From Syncephalis plumigaleata (lineage: Eukaryota > Zoopagomycota > Zoopagomycetes > Zoopagales > Piptocephalidaceae), in assembly GCA_025201365.1 (NCBI GenBank), contig JAIXMF010000004.1:992001-1056000 (forward strand): DNA of 64,000 nucleotides, read 5' to 3'. Below, one piece after another: positions 1-11,042 of the stretch. Made by a program: the position numbers and the translations under genes. The notes beneath the pieces were generated by a model, which was given only the letters and a program-made list of their open reading frames with translations, had not been told where the DNA came from and did no database searches. Position 1 is the first letter of the stretch, and each line of letters opens with the position of its first letter.

Positions 1-67
1 TAACTATTTATGAATAAACTGCAAATGTTAAAGGATAAATGCGCAAATTGGATGGAAAAACATTGTA
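1..67 (+). repeat. Right end of a TA-flanked inverted-terminal-repeat element
   Basis: The first 67 bases match 4943-5008 almost base for base. Both end in GGATGGAAAAACAxTG followed by TA. This is therefore the right terminus of another copy of the element at 3716-5006, with the body outside the window. It lies about 145 bp upstream of the OPT gene start. Confidence 0.7.
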
Positions 68-210
68 TTTCCATAAATGGCAGTATTTGTGTCATATAAC
101 AATACCGTTTAGTCCTGTTTCTTGCACGGGTTTTCCACTTTTCAGCTTTTACAAACGCACGCACCCACATCCGCTATTCAAACTGTTAACTCCTACTACT
201 ACTAATAGTA

Positions 211-2489
211 ATGTCTACTACAGAATACACGGCAATTCGTAATTCGTTTTCCTCGAATGTACGAGAGAAAGGCCATGAAGACCCCTCGAGTACTACGGAT
301 TCTGACGAATATAATGACGTAGATAATATACTTGAAAGCAATAATATCTGTGATAATACTCAGAACGGTAGCAGTAATACTAGTAGCAGTAGTATCGAAC
401 ATCACGATATTGATGGCGAGGAGAACTCACCTTATGAGAGTGTACGTGCCGCCGTAGCCAACACAGATGATCCTACACTACCATCGCTTACTTTCCGCTT
501 CTGGTTACTGGCTATACCATTGACCATTGCCGTGTCGTTGTTCAATCAAGTGTTTTGGTTTAGAACATTATCTGTCGGTATCGGTGGAATGATTATGCAG
601 CTAAGTGTATTTCCACTTGGTAAACTGCTAGAGTACACGCTACCTAAACGCATCGTTCATCTTGGGCCTATAAGTTTCTCAATGAATCCGGGTCCGTTCA
701 ACATTAAGGAGCATACGTTACTCTCTGTATGTACTGGTGCTGCCACTTACGTCGCCTATGCCGTAGACATTGTCGTTATTAAGCATGTCTTCTACGGTCG
801 TAGTACACCCATTTTCGGTTCGATTCTACTCGTCTTAACCACTCAGTGTATCGGTTATGGTCTGGCCGGTATGTGGTATCGACATCTAGTACGGCCGGCA
901 GCCATGATATGGCCATTTAACTTGATGTGTGTCGTCATGTTTCGTACCTTACACGAGAATGAACGAGCAAGTGGATTGACAAGAATACGCTTTTTCCTAT
1001 TAGTCACTGTCATTAGTGGCGTTTATTATTTCTTACCTGGTTTCCTGGCACCATTCCTATCCACAATATCTGTTCTTTGCTTGGTGATGCCAAACACAAT
1101 GCTCGCTAATCAACTAGGTTCATTCACCAAAGGATTGGGCGTGTTGAGCTTTACGCTCGACTGGAATGGTATCACGAGCAGTCTGACATCTCCGTTAATG
1201 ACGCCGTTCTGGGCGATTGCCAATACATTTGTCGGTTTCGTCATTGTGGCATGGATACTGGCACCCATCGGTTATTGGGGTAACATATGGGAAGCGCATA
1301 AATACGCACTATTTGGTTCATCGCTCTACACGGAGAATGGAGACGCTTACCCGGTACTCGATCTGTTGAACGCGGATTTATCGCTCAATGAAGAGAAATA
1401 CGCGCAAGTGGGACCACCACGAATGACGTTCATGTTCGCCATCGCCTATGGTGTTGGATTTGCCGCATTGTCGGCACTGTTAATTCACATTGCTCTCTAT
1501 CATGGTCGCGAGATACTGGATCGTTTTCGCGAGTCAATGAATACTGCCGATGATATTCATGCGAAACTAATGGATCGCTACCCTGCCGTACCACAATGGT
1601 GGTATATTTCCGTGCTTTGTATTAGTGGCATTCTAGGTATTTTCGCCAGCGAGTACTACGAGACTGAACTACCATGGTGGGGCGTGCTATTAGCCATCGC
1701 TACCGCTGCTTGTTTCCTCCTGCCAATTGGTATAATTACGGCCGTTTCCAATATTCGTCCCTCGCTAGAGATTATCACGGAACTAATGATTGGATTTATA
1801 ATGCCCGGTAAACCTATAGCAAACGTCACATTTAAAACATTCGGCTATATTGGAATGGCACAAGCAATTGTATTTATTGGCGATTTGAAGCTAGGTCATT
1901 ATATTAAGGTGCCACCGCGACACATGTTTATCGCACAGCTCACGGGTAGCTTGATCGCCGGCACCACCAATGTATTGGCCGTTTATATGATGTTCCATAT
2001 CATGCCGGACATTTGTCGTACGGACGCGTGGTATTGTCGAACGGCTCACGTCTTCTTCAACACGTCTGTCGTGTGGGGGGTCATTGGTCCTCAGCGCATG
2101 TTCGGTAGCGAGGGATACTACTCCGCGTTAATGTGGTGGTTCCTACTTGGCCTACTGTTGCCAGTTCCATTCTGGCTATTAGCACGGCGATACCCGAGTA
2201 CGTGGCTAAAGCACGTTAACATTCCCGTGCTACTGGCTAGCACTGCCAATATGCCACCCGCCTATCCCGGTTCGTATCCAGCCTGGTTTGCCGTGGGATT
2301 CGCATCGTGGATTACACTACGCTACCGTCGTGAATGGTGGGAGCGATACAATTACATTCTATCGGCTGGCCTTGATGCGGTGTTGCCTTTGCTAGTTTGA
2401 TTATATTTTTCGTATTTACCAACAACGGCATCAAACTTGACTACTGGGGCACTCAACCCGATTGCCCCTTACTTGATAATACACTCTGA
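211..2489 (+). CDS. Oligopeptide transporter, OPT family
   Basis: Plasma-membrane proton-coupled importer of small peptides, by family knowledge. The single long exon shows the OPT signatures in order: NPGPFNIKEHTLL near residue 165, the RPAAMIWPFNL segment near 230, PGKPIANVTFKTFGYIG near 532, GHYIKVPPRHMFIAQ near 565, and VVWGVIGPQRMFG near 635. At least twelve hydrophobic membrane segments are visible. The N-terminal 80 residues are acidic and Ser/Asn-rich, hence cytosolic. The first frame ends at 2400 right after NYILSAGLDA. In the next frame the usual OPT tail (GVAFASLIIFF, then a GIKLDYWG motif) continues to a stop at 2487-2489, so one G appears to be missing in GCGGTGTT near 2380. The start was chosen as the first ATG after a CA-rich, Pyr-rich leader. 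Substrate range cannot be told from sequence. Confidence 0.93.
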
Positions 2490-2939
2490 TTCGCGCATAA
2501 TACTCAAGGGATTCTCCACAGAGAAAGTAATAACATAATCAATTAACAATGATGCCAGTAGTAGGTCTATAGCAATCCATATATTACGTATATCGCATGC
2601 ATGTTGCCCCTTTTAACAATTAAAGCACGAACTTTTTTCTTATTACTTTAATCGTGCCACCACCCTGGCCGTGTAGAATCTCAAGGGGAAAATAATAAAC
2701 GGGTGGTACCAAGCCTTAAATGTTCCCAATCATTATCATCTACGTGTAAAGGAACAAGTATTAGAATTAAGCAATGATTCTCATATAAATACACTGGAAC
2801 TATTCACGAGAATGATACTAAAATCATGTTAATCTAGGATATTGTTAGCTTATACACTTTATTTTCATTTAGAAGAAACAACGGCACATTTCAATTAACA
2901 ACAACAACAGCACAGCACAGCAACAGCAACAATAAGGAA
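2490..2939. other. Intergenic region, OPT to first ML gene
   Basis: No gene is seen. The last 60 bases before the ML start are a CAA/CAG-rich tract (2897-2935) typical of an unstructured fungal 5' leader. Confidence 0.5.
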
Positions 2940-3456
2940 ATGTATCTATACAAAAGTATCATTGGTCTCGTGGTCCTTGCGGTCGCGTGCACCGCTACAC
3001 CCGCCAAGACAGCGATAAAGACAGCGGATATCGTTCCTAATAGCCAATCTATCATGGCCGACTCCACGCTACCTTACACGAAATGCGATCCAAGTGCTCA
3101 TTACGCGTTCAACATCGATCAGCTCAATGTCGACCCGCTTCCCATAAGATTTGGCTCGCCACTTAAAGTGCTATTGAACGGAGCGGTGAACCACGAGATT
3201 CCGCATGGCTCAAAGGTGCGTGTTGCCGCCAAGCTTAGCGTTATCGGCACGAAAACGTTCGAGGCGGATCTTTGCTCGGCCGCTCAACACGTCAACTATC
3301 CTGCCCAATTCAAACCGGTCCGTTATCGCTTTCCGTGTCGCTAAAATACCAAAATTCCCACTTTCCGGTATCTCCACCAAGCTTACCGTATCCGGCGTCA
3401 CTCGTGATGGTGCCGAGCTATTCTGCTTCAACACCGAAGTACGCCTGGTATCTTAG
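2940..3456 (+). CDS. ML-domain (MD-2-related lipid-recognition) secreted protein, copy 1
   Basis: Small secreted lipid- or sterol-binding protein of the ML/NPC2-like family. An N-terminal signal peptide (about residues 1-19, hydrophobic VVLAVACTA) precedes a mature ML domain. The fold's pattern is visible: KCDPSAHYAF near residue 50, PLPIRFGSPLKV, a GAVNHEIPHG loop, a DLC cysteine, CPIQTG, PLSGISTKLTV, and the terminal LFCFNTEVRLVS. Cysteines fall where ML domains pair them. The frame breaks twice between 3300 and 3350 while similarity continues in the other two frames to the stop at 3454-3456, so this is either a young pseudogene or a consensus error. It is the first of four ML genes on this strand. 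Confidence 0.8.
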
Positions 3457-3715
3457 TGTTGCGACCAGCATAACTAATGCATTGTAAATTTATTGAAATA
3501 AACACGGCATTACTACATGACACCTCATTCCTTTATTTATTTGTTTATTTGTTTATTAATGGTATTATTTGGTATTATTTTCCTTGTCTTCCATTAATAA
3601 TTCCATCAACAACTATGCATAGACTAGTTTAATAAAGTACATTGTATATGACTTACACTTTTTAATACACAAAGAGAATAGATAGAATTAATGATCATTT
3701 ATTGCGGTGCTATTA

Positions 3716-5006
3716 CAGGCTTTTTCCATCCAATTTGCGCAGTTAACCTTCTGTCTTTACAAATGAATAATAGTTTTACTAATGCTTCCATTAGTAATTT
3801 CTTTTTAACTGTTTGTTAACACTTTATTAACTGTCATTAATGATCTACTAATCCATTCCAAGTATCCATTTCATTGCTGTTTCCCTTTCCTTTTCCCTTT
3901 ACTTCATTACCTACATTATTTCCTCCTCCTTTACTTCATTATCAATTCTAATATATTTCCATTCCTCATTATCGACTGATGTATAAATTGTTAATTTTCT
4001 TTATTAGTCAATAAAAACACCTTTCTTTCTCTCTCTCTATCAATGCTGTCTTTTTCGTACTAATCTCTTTTTCCTTGTCATTCAATAACACACTTATTTG
4101 TGTCAACTACATTCCACTTGTCAGTAAACAACACACGCCTACTTCCTCTTAATTATATGCTAGTTATTCCTCTTTCTCAGTAATACGCGTCTTCTTCGTG
4201 TCATTCGCATTCCACTTACTTCATCTTTCACTTTGCATACACATTCCCAATAGCACTATTCTGCCATACTATCTCTATGTCGTTTATTTATCTCTTTGTT
4301 TTCCTCTTCTCTAAACTGTTTACATGCTCACTTGTCGTTATTATTACTATACCAATAAGCCTTGTTTATTGTTCGTTCTAGTCCTTTGTTTTCTATCACT
4401 GTCCTGCTTATTTATCAATGTTAAGCATTTACTGCTCTCGTTGTAATAGGTACCTTTTACTTTTACCACTCTTTTCCGTCATCTGTTTGTATGCACCTTA
4501 CGTCATGTTTTATTTGTATTTTATTTGTTTACTGCCATCTCATACTCTATTTACCTACAAGCATACACTACTTTTTCAAATAAACTGGCATACGTGTTCA
4601 TGCACCCTCTCCCTTGCTCGTTCGTGACAAGTCAGTCATTCTACTACTTACTGCTTGTTTATTACATTGTTTATCGTGTATTATCTTTGTTCACTCGTTG
4701 CTCTCTATGCCATAATGTAAGTATTTCATCATAATTTATCTACCATTCTAGTTATAATACTTGTAAGTACATGACATGGCAATATCCAACTATACTAGTA
4801 CACTTGTATCATCTACCTTATAGAATTGATGATGATAGTTATCACTATCGATAAATGATCCATTACTAACACTGAATTGTTATTATTATTAGCTATATCA
4901 ATAGGCATTTCTATGGTGATAATGGTGTTAACAATTGTGTAAATCTGTTTATGAATAAACTGCAAATGTTAAAGGATAAATGCGCAAATTGGATGGAAAA
5001 ACACTG
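3716..5006. mobile_element. 1.3 kb element with inverted terminal repeats and TA flanks
   Basis: The left end begins CAGGCTTTTTCCATCCAATT and goes on to GCGCA just after TA (3714-3715). The right end is its inverted counterpart, finishing just before TA (5007-5008). TA target duplications and CAG-type ends are what Tc1/mariner-superfamily elements show. The interior is strongly pyrimidine-rich on this strand and encodes no recognisable transposase, so it looks non-autonomous. Its right end recurs at 1-67. Related ends bound 24142-24506 and 31471-31827. The superfamily call is inference from the ends only. Confidence 0.55.
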
Positions 5007-5222
5007 TATTATTTAATTAGTATAATTGAGCGCGCGATCTCCTTAGGGGTTTGATGGATTACTGGGTGTTCCAAATACTTGTAGTTTAGCCCAATCCCTA
5101 CCCTTGCCAATCGTCTTATAAAGGCTCGGTGAGATTGACTTGGTGGTGCTCTTGGCGCCTCTAAGCACTGGGCCCGTAACGCCGTTATGATAAAGGTAGT
5201 GACTGGTTGTTTCACCCTCCTT

Positions 5223-5686
5223 TTAACCGCTGGTAAATTTGACGACCCCATCCCCAATATACGTATTGCGTGGGAACTTTTCCTTCATGGTATCCATAAA
5301 ACCATTGCGGTTGCTATTCGAACCTGAACTACCAGTGCTCGCGATGCTTGGATTGTACTGCTGCACTTGTTGCTGCATTTGCTGTTGCACCTGTTGCGGT
5401 GATGGCGGTTGCTGCTGTTGTTCCTGCATTGGTGGCGGTGAATTACGTCTAGGTGGAAGTTCTGGTGGAGGTGGGAATTGGAAGCCAGAGTTACCGTTCG
5501 TGGAGTCCGTCCTTTGCACGTTGTCGATAGATGGAAGAAGCGCAGTAGTAAAGAGTTCACCCGATCGTATATTAGGCATGCTAGTGGTATGCTCTAGTGG
5601 CCTACGCGATTCAGCTGGAGCAGCATTTGAATGCTAGCACTCGCGACAAGGCTGGCAACAACGAGAAATAGGATAGATCCGCGCAT
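5223..5686 (-). CDS. Small secreted Pro/Gln-rich protein
   Basis: No family recognised. The protein begins MRGSILFLVVASLVASAS, a good signal peptide, then passes through one frame break near 5625 (AAPAESRRPLEHTT follows in the next frame). The mature part has a proline stretch (FPPPPELPPRRNSPPP), a glutamine-rich stretch (QEQQQQ through QQQVQQ) and a Ser/Asn-rich linker. It ends in a charged tail near FMDTMKEKFPRNTY. About 150 residues in all. The composition suggests an extracellular or cell-wall protein, perhaps an effector, but that is inference. It lies convergent to ML copy 1 across the 1.3 kb element and divergent from ML copy 2. Confidence 0.5.
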
Positions 5687-7225
5687 TTTAGTAATATTCG
5701 TACGCTAAGCGTTGTAGAAAATCGTTATTTCTAGACGAAAATAAAAGTTGAAGAATAGGAAGAAGAGAAGGAGGAGAGAAAGTGGTAATGATTTTCGACG
5801 AGGATTTCATCGCTTTTTCCAGTCAATTGCACGCTTATTTTATAGATATTGCTAACGTGGTGGACCATGTGCTTTGTCTTCGTATTTGCACCGTGTTTAC
5901 CATAACAAGCACGGGGTATGCAATTTCCTCCGACAACAAAGCGATAGAAATTGCGCCAATCATGCCATTGCCATTTTCGTATTAGCTGGTCGGAATCGGA
6001 AGGGAAAGTAGCGGGTTTTCTTTTTGTTTTATCATCCATGCGTCTCTATTCAACTTGCCTCGTGCAAATCAACCGGCCAATTAGCATACCTAGCATATTT
6101 TACATTTATAAACATAATAGGTGAGATTACTCAACTTGAAGCTGTAGCTATACTTCGGGAAATACCATAGAATACGATATAAATGACGGTGTTGACATAT
6201 AGCAGAATGATAATAACACCGCTTATCACTTCTAGAAATGTAGGAGTTTTGTGTGTGCGCGTGTGTGTGTGCATCCATAACAATGACAGTACTAATTGGA
6301 AAGCGAACACTTCCTATAACCATATGGAATGACGACTATTTAACTACAGAAACATTAGAATAAATATGGAAAGCAAGCTTATAGTAATTGGAAGTTGTCA
6401 CACGTGGCAATGACCATACAAGATGAATGGCATCATTGTTGCGTGTAGTCAACGATATATACACACGCACTATCCTATCCTATCAACATCAACTAATGGC
6501 ACGAAGTAATCCCTTTTGGCAAACAAAATAACAAAGCGATACATTGAATTCCGGATAATTGGTCACTACTCCGTCTAATCTACCCAGGACATAGGATGAT
6601 TGTAATCGTTTAGTTCAATGAACTGAATTAGTCCGATTGTACTATTTGCTATGTATTGATCACTTGATGAAATGGTAAATGTATATCGAATGGACTAGAA
6701 TGCAATACGTCGTCATGTTAGCTTGCGATCATTTACGTACAATGAAAGACGTGCTTCTTAATAGCAATCAGCATGTCCTGCTAAGAACGTTATTACAGCT
6801 GACAATAATAGCAAACTGTGTTCATTTAACCGTCTAATAAACAGCTATAAACGGTTTTTATCCAGTGATAGATTTGTCGACGCATGGTTGAACAGTAGAA
6901 TTTAAGGAATTTCGTGTTTCATTCGTTTATTGTCCAATGGTCCAAGCACAATCCGTTGTACAATGTCATAGCACGTGTATATTTGTGAAGTGCACGAAAG
7001 AAAGGATCCAGTATGAACGTGTGTCTGATTTCTCTTTACCTATACGACAAGAATGTGGTGATGACCCTGTCATTCCCGTTGACTCGGTGATGCCTGCCAA
7101 ATGCAAGAAATGAACCATTAAACTCGTACAAACATACTACTCTGCTGCACTTTTATTAGCATTATAAATAAACAATCTTGATTTTAGTTATACATTAATT
7201 ATTGTCAAACGCTTCCTTCTAATAA
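5687..7225. other. Intergenic region
   Basis: No convincing gene on either strand. A GT/GC-rich simple repeat sits at about 6248-6272. The only longer reading frame (5731-6039, - strand) has no signal peptide or family likeness and overlaps the probable promoter of the secreted-protein gene, so it is not called. Confidence 0.4.
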
Positions 7226-7746
7226 ATGATGAGCTTTTCCTTGTTCATGAGTTTACTTTGCTTATTAGTGGTTGGGGTTGTTGTGATGCCCACACCTAGT
7301 CACTACCGCTAGCGCTGATATTGACACTGGTGGGGTCCCAGTCGACTCGTTCTCCTATTCGAATGACGATAGCCCGTTGTAGTATACACTGTGTAATACC
7401 CGTCCTGACTATCAATATCAAGTTGTCCCCTATCCTCTACAGTGGGAAAGAATGTTACCATCAACATGGCTGACGCGTTGAAGACGGCCATTACACCTGG
7501 CGCCATGATGGATCATATTGAGACGCAGGTCTCGTTCTTCAGCTTCAAGTTTGATCCCGATACGTGTGTGGAAGCGGCTGCCGAAGGAAAGCCATCTTCC
7601 ATTACGTCTGGCCACCTGAAGATGAGCATGAGAATACAGGTTCCATCCAGTCCCATTAGCAACGTGAAAGCAAAACTTACCAGTCTACTGAGGAATGGCG
7701 ATGGCACCGATTAATTTGCTTTAACCCCACGGTGGCTATTGCGTAA
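7226..7746 (+). pseudogene. ML-domain protein, copy 2 (degenerate)
   Basis: A second ML gene in worse condition. It opens with a clear signal peptide (MMSFSLFMSLLCLLVVGVVV) and then meets a stop. Later pieces in different frames carry the ML pattern: LCNTRPDYQYQ, a VPYPLQ segment, GKNVTINMADALKTAITPGAM, a DTC cysteine, SPISNVKAKL, and the terminal LICFNPTVAIA before the stop at 7744-7746. At least three frame changes are needed, more than in the sister copies, and the segment between signal peptide and first cysteine is poorly kept. I judge it a probable pseudogene, though error in the assembly cannot be excluded. Confidence 0.65.
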
Positions 7747-8479
7747 CCACACAACATACGATCAAGTAAATTAGTGTAACTGTTTTTTTCTTTCGAATAA
7801 CAAATGGTACCGTTCACTCGTTAGGCGAGGAATGAAAGACGAGAAGGCCAATCGTTATTTAGCGTGAAATTACATTATTGGCGCTGATATAGTGTCATAC
7901 GATATGTCGTGTAACGGTAATTGCTTTTATTCTTTACTTTTCTGGTAAGATACTAGTATGAATGTGCAAATCATACGAGTATTGTATAATCATCAGTATT
8001 ATAGTAATAAAAAACAAGTATTGATTACCATAGTTTATTGTTTATAAGCATAGAACAGATTCACATCTAGTATTCGACGTCATCTCCACCATTATGATGC
8101 ATACAATGCATGTGTTGAAATGTGACAAAGCAGTAAAGTGCGCTTACCCTTTTTTTATTGTTGTCGTTTCCTTGAGAATGAGGCAACAATAGCGTCTTTT
8201 TCCTCGGCTACACTCTTCCGTTCCATTCAGCTACATCGAAATAGGGGAACGTGGTTGCTATTGCGTACACGCCTTTAGCATGAATTCAGTCCTATTTTGT
8301 AAATTAATATACGATCTCTTGCATAAAAGGATAGTGTACTTTTTTTTCTTTTTTTAATCATCAATACTCTATCGGTGCTTGTTGTGTAGTGTTCATTACG
8401 CTTTTCTCTTCTGTTGTTACGTTTCAATCTACCATTCTAACGAAAATCTTTTAGTTACCATCAATCTTCCAACATCACC
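7747..8479. other. Intergenic region with Pyr-rich promoter tract
   Basis: No gene seen. A T-rich/Pyr-rich tract at 8337-8360 followed by AT-rich DNA precedes ML copy 3 and probably belongs to its promoter. Confidence 0.4.
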
Positions 8480-8963
8480 ATGAAGTCCTTACTTATTTTG
8501 CTGCCGCTTTAGCCACTATTGCCGGTGTCAGTGCTGTATGCTACCAGTTCGTGCTCCCGCTCCTAGCCCAGATGGCACGCTAGCCTACGAGCTATGCGAT
8601 GCCAACGCCAACTATGCCATTAAGGCGAACTACATTAAGCTTAGCCCGTATCCGATCAAGAGCAGTAGCCGCATCCAGATCATGCTTAGCGGCACACTTA
8701 ACAAGGTTGTCGAGCAAGGTGCCATGACTCGTGTGGCAGTTAAGCTCGGCCCGTTCACCAAGAACATCGACATAAACATTTGCGAGCAATCGGCCATGAA
8801 CAATTTGCCATGCCCCATCCAGCCAGGTGAACATACCATCACGCTAAACGTGGACGTTCCATGGAGCCCAGTCGGTGGCATTAACGTTGACATGATCGCC
8901 AACGTCAAGAATGCCGATCAATCAACGTTGTTCTGCTTCAAGTCTAATGTTCGTCTTGCCTAA
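8480..8963 (+). CDS. ML-domain secreted protein, copy 3
   Basis: Best preserved ML domain of the cluster. From 8538 one frame runs through APSPDGTLAYELCDANANYA, KLSPYPIKSSSRIQI, a VEQGAMTRVAVKL loop, INICEQSAMNNLPCPIQPG, VDVPWSPVGGINVDM and the terminal LFCFKSNVRLA. The likely start is ATG 8480 (MKSLLI), whose signal peptide continues in another frame as ALATIAGVSAV, so one or two bases look wrong at 8500-8540. Family role: binding of a single lipid or sterol molecule in a beta-sandwich pocket, in the vacuole or outside the cell. Close spacing with copies 2 and 4 points to tandem duplication. Confidence 0.83.
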
Positions 8964-9791
8964 GTCTCTTCTTCTTTCCTGGTTTACAATAAGGAAACTG
9001 ACCCCCCCCCCTACGTTCGTGGTAGGCCAATAATCATATCAGAAAATAATGACTGGGCACATTTATGCCTAACAATAACAATAATGCTAATGATAATAAA
9101 TCAATACACTGATTAATTATAATTTGTTTGAATGGTATTTTCGACGATATATGTATATTTACTGCTAGTATTCTATAAATTCACATTAGGACAATTGATG
9201 TTAGATGTAGTATGTACATAATGATGAGATATACGTACGTGATGTCAGTATAACAAAGAGTTACTACGGTGTCCGAAAGATACGCGCGTGTCATACTATC
9301 AAAAGACGGTTGGTTACTTATTGCTATTATTACTGGATGGCAATATGATAGTAGTCAAGTGTAGTAGATAAGCAATCGACGTTTATTATTATTTGTTATT
9401 GCTGTGTTGTGTGTTGTTGTTGTTGTTACTACACGAATTCATAAGGTGTACAATGCTACACCGAAGCTATCACCTGACATGATTGTACCTCTAGAGTTAC
9501 CAATAGAATAAAGGCCTCTCCTTTTCTTGTTATAGCATGCTAAATGAACATTATTCGTTATATTGGATAGTCGTACCAATCTAATGGAATGAACGGTTAA
9601 TGTACCCGCCTACTTAGCCGAACAATGACGTCGACCATTGAATGAAATGGTGGGACAAACCCACACACACACACATACACAAATACACGCGTGTATATGT
9701 GCGCGGATTCGCGCTAGTTACCCCAGTCTTCGCTATTGACGTTGAACAGACCTTGTTGTAACACTCATGTCGAGAGTAATATCCTCGGTTC
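8964..9791. other. Intergenic region
   Basis: No gene seen. It holds a C homopolymer (about 9003-9012) and a CA microsatellite (about 9661-9690). Confidence 0.4.
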
Positions 9792-10008
9792 ATGATGAAT
9801 ACTGCTTGTTATTCTTTTTGTTCTTCTTATTACTGCTACCGTTACATTAGTGCAGTATGCTAGTCGTACACAAGCGAATAGTCTACAATCATTATTCACG
9901 CGAAACAAACAGCATCAGCAGGTCTACATGAACAGTAGCACATTGCCAACAACAACACCATGGTTACTACCCTTGGATAACATGTTATTCTCGCTCGGCA
10001 ATCTCTAG
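9792..10008 (+). CDS. Possible very small secreted protein
   Basis: A short reading frame encodes a strong hydrophobic stretch (ILLVILFVLLITATVTLV) followed by about 55 polar residues (YASRTQANSLQSLFTRNKQH and onward) ending in LDNMLFSLGNL. The nearest ATG (9792) is one base out of frame with it. This is the same kind of single-base break seen in neighbouring genes. No family is recognised. The call rests only on a signal-peptide-like segment followed by a clean polar tail, so it may be chance. Confidence 0.3.
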
Positions 10009-10257
10009 TTAACATGCCATGCATTCGCTATAAATATCTGATCATTTCCTGCCAAATAGTTATTATTGTTCTATATCATTTGTATTCACGGAAATCTAAC
10101 GCTTCTTATATTCATCGCTTCTTGTTCATTGACTTGCAAGCTTGCCTTTTCTTTATTGACGCGTCTTATTATTGTTTATTTGACCGCTCTATTAACGTCT
10201 TTTACTTTTGACACTTGCTCACGCTTTGTCATCTGCTACTACTGCTACTATCGTATC

Positions 10258-10775
10258 ATGATGAAGTTCCTTCCATTCTCCTTCGTTGGTCTCGGTCTCG
10301 CCGGTCTCTTGGCCACTCTAGTCGACACCGCCGTATTACCTCAAACACCCGCACTTACGAGTGTAGTTTCGCCAAAGTCGATGGCAACATTGATATTATA
10401 CCGTGCGATCCAAGTGCCCAGTATCCGGTGGTGGTCCATTCCGTGATCCTCGATCCTAATCCACCACGTTTCAATAGTGTACTCAAGGTGACGGTCAATG
10501 CCGACCTCCACGCCGACGTAACGACAGGTGCCATGGCATATGCCGAGGGCAGTGTCGGTTTATCAATTCAACAAGGATCTAGACGTTTGTGCGGAAGCAA
10601 AGAAGAAGCTAACATGGAGTGCCCCATCCTAAATGGTAACAACAAGCAAATTGTCGTTGCAGTACCGCTGCCGGATTTCAGGATTCCAGTCACGGCCGAT
10701 CTCAAGGTCAACGTAGTCAATGGTGATACCTCCAGTCTATTCTGCTTCAAGACTAAGGTTCAAATTAAACCATAA
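10258..10775 (+). CDS. ML-domain secreted protein, copy 4
   Basis: The signal peptide MMKFLPFSFVGLGLAGLLAT is followed, after one frame break near 10380, by the ML domain: IIPCDPSAQYPVVV, LDPNPPRFNSVLKVTV, a VTTGAMAYAEG loop, RRLCGS, MECPILNG, PLPDFRIPVTADLKV and the terminal LFCFKTKVQIKP. The PCDPSAQY/KCDPSAHY match shows it is closest to copy 1, which argues for at least two duplication rounds. The ATG at 10258 (followed by a second ATG) begins the signal peptide. Probable function is lipid binding outside the cell or in the vacuole, by family. Confidence 0.8.
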
Positions 10776-11042
10776 TATATATGTAATGATAATGATAATG
10801 ACCAAAGTAACTAGTATGTTTTACGATTTATAATGAATAAAAACCTCACGATTTATCCCATGTAATCTGCCAGTATCTCCTAACTACAATCATGATGCAA
10901 CATTATAGCTCATCATTGTTGTTGTCCTTATATATATATATATATATTAATTTCATGACGCTGCGTAACATGTTTGAATGGAGACATCCTAGTAGAAGGA
11001 AAGAATAACAAGAAATGTATTTAATAGTGTATTACTCGATTA

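Noticed and set aside
5009-5222. 82-residue - strand frame with Arg/Pro-rich translation
   Set aside because: It lies just outside the TA-flanked element with no recognisable domain; I could not separate it from chance.
5731-6039. 102-residue frame on the - strand
   Set aside because: No domain or signal peptide, ends in Ser/Phe low complexity, and overlaps the probable promoter of the secreted-protein gene.
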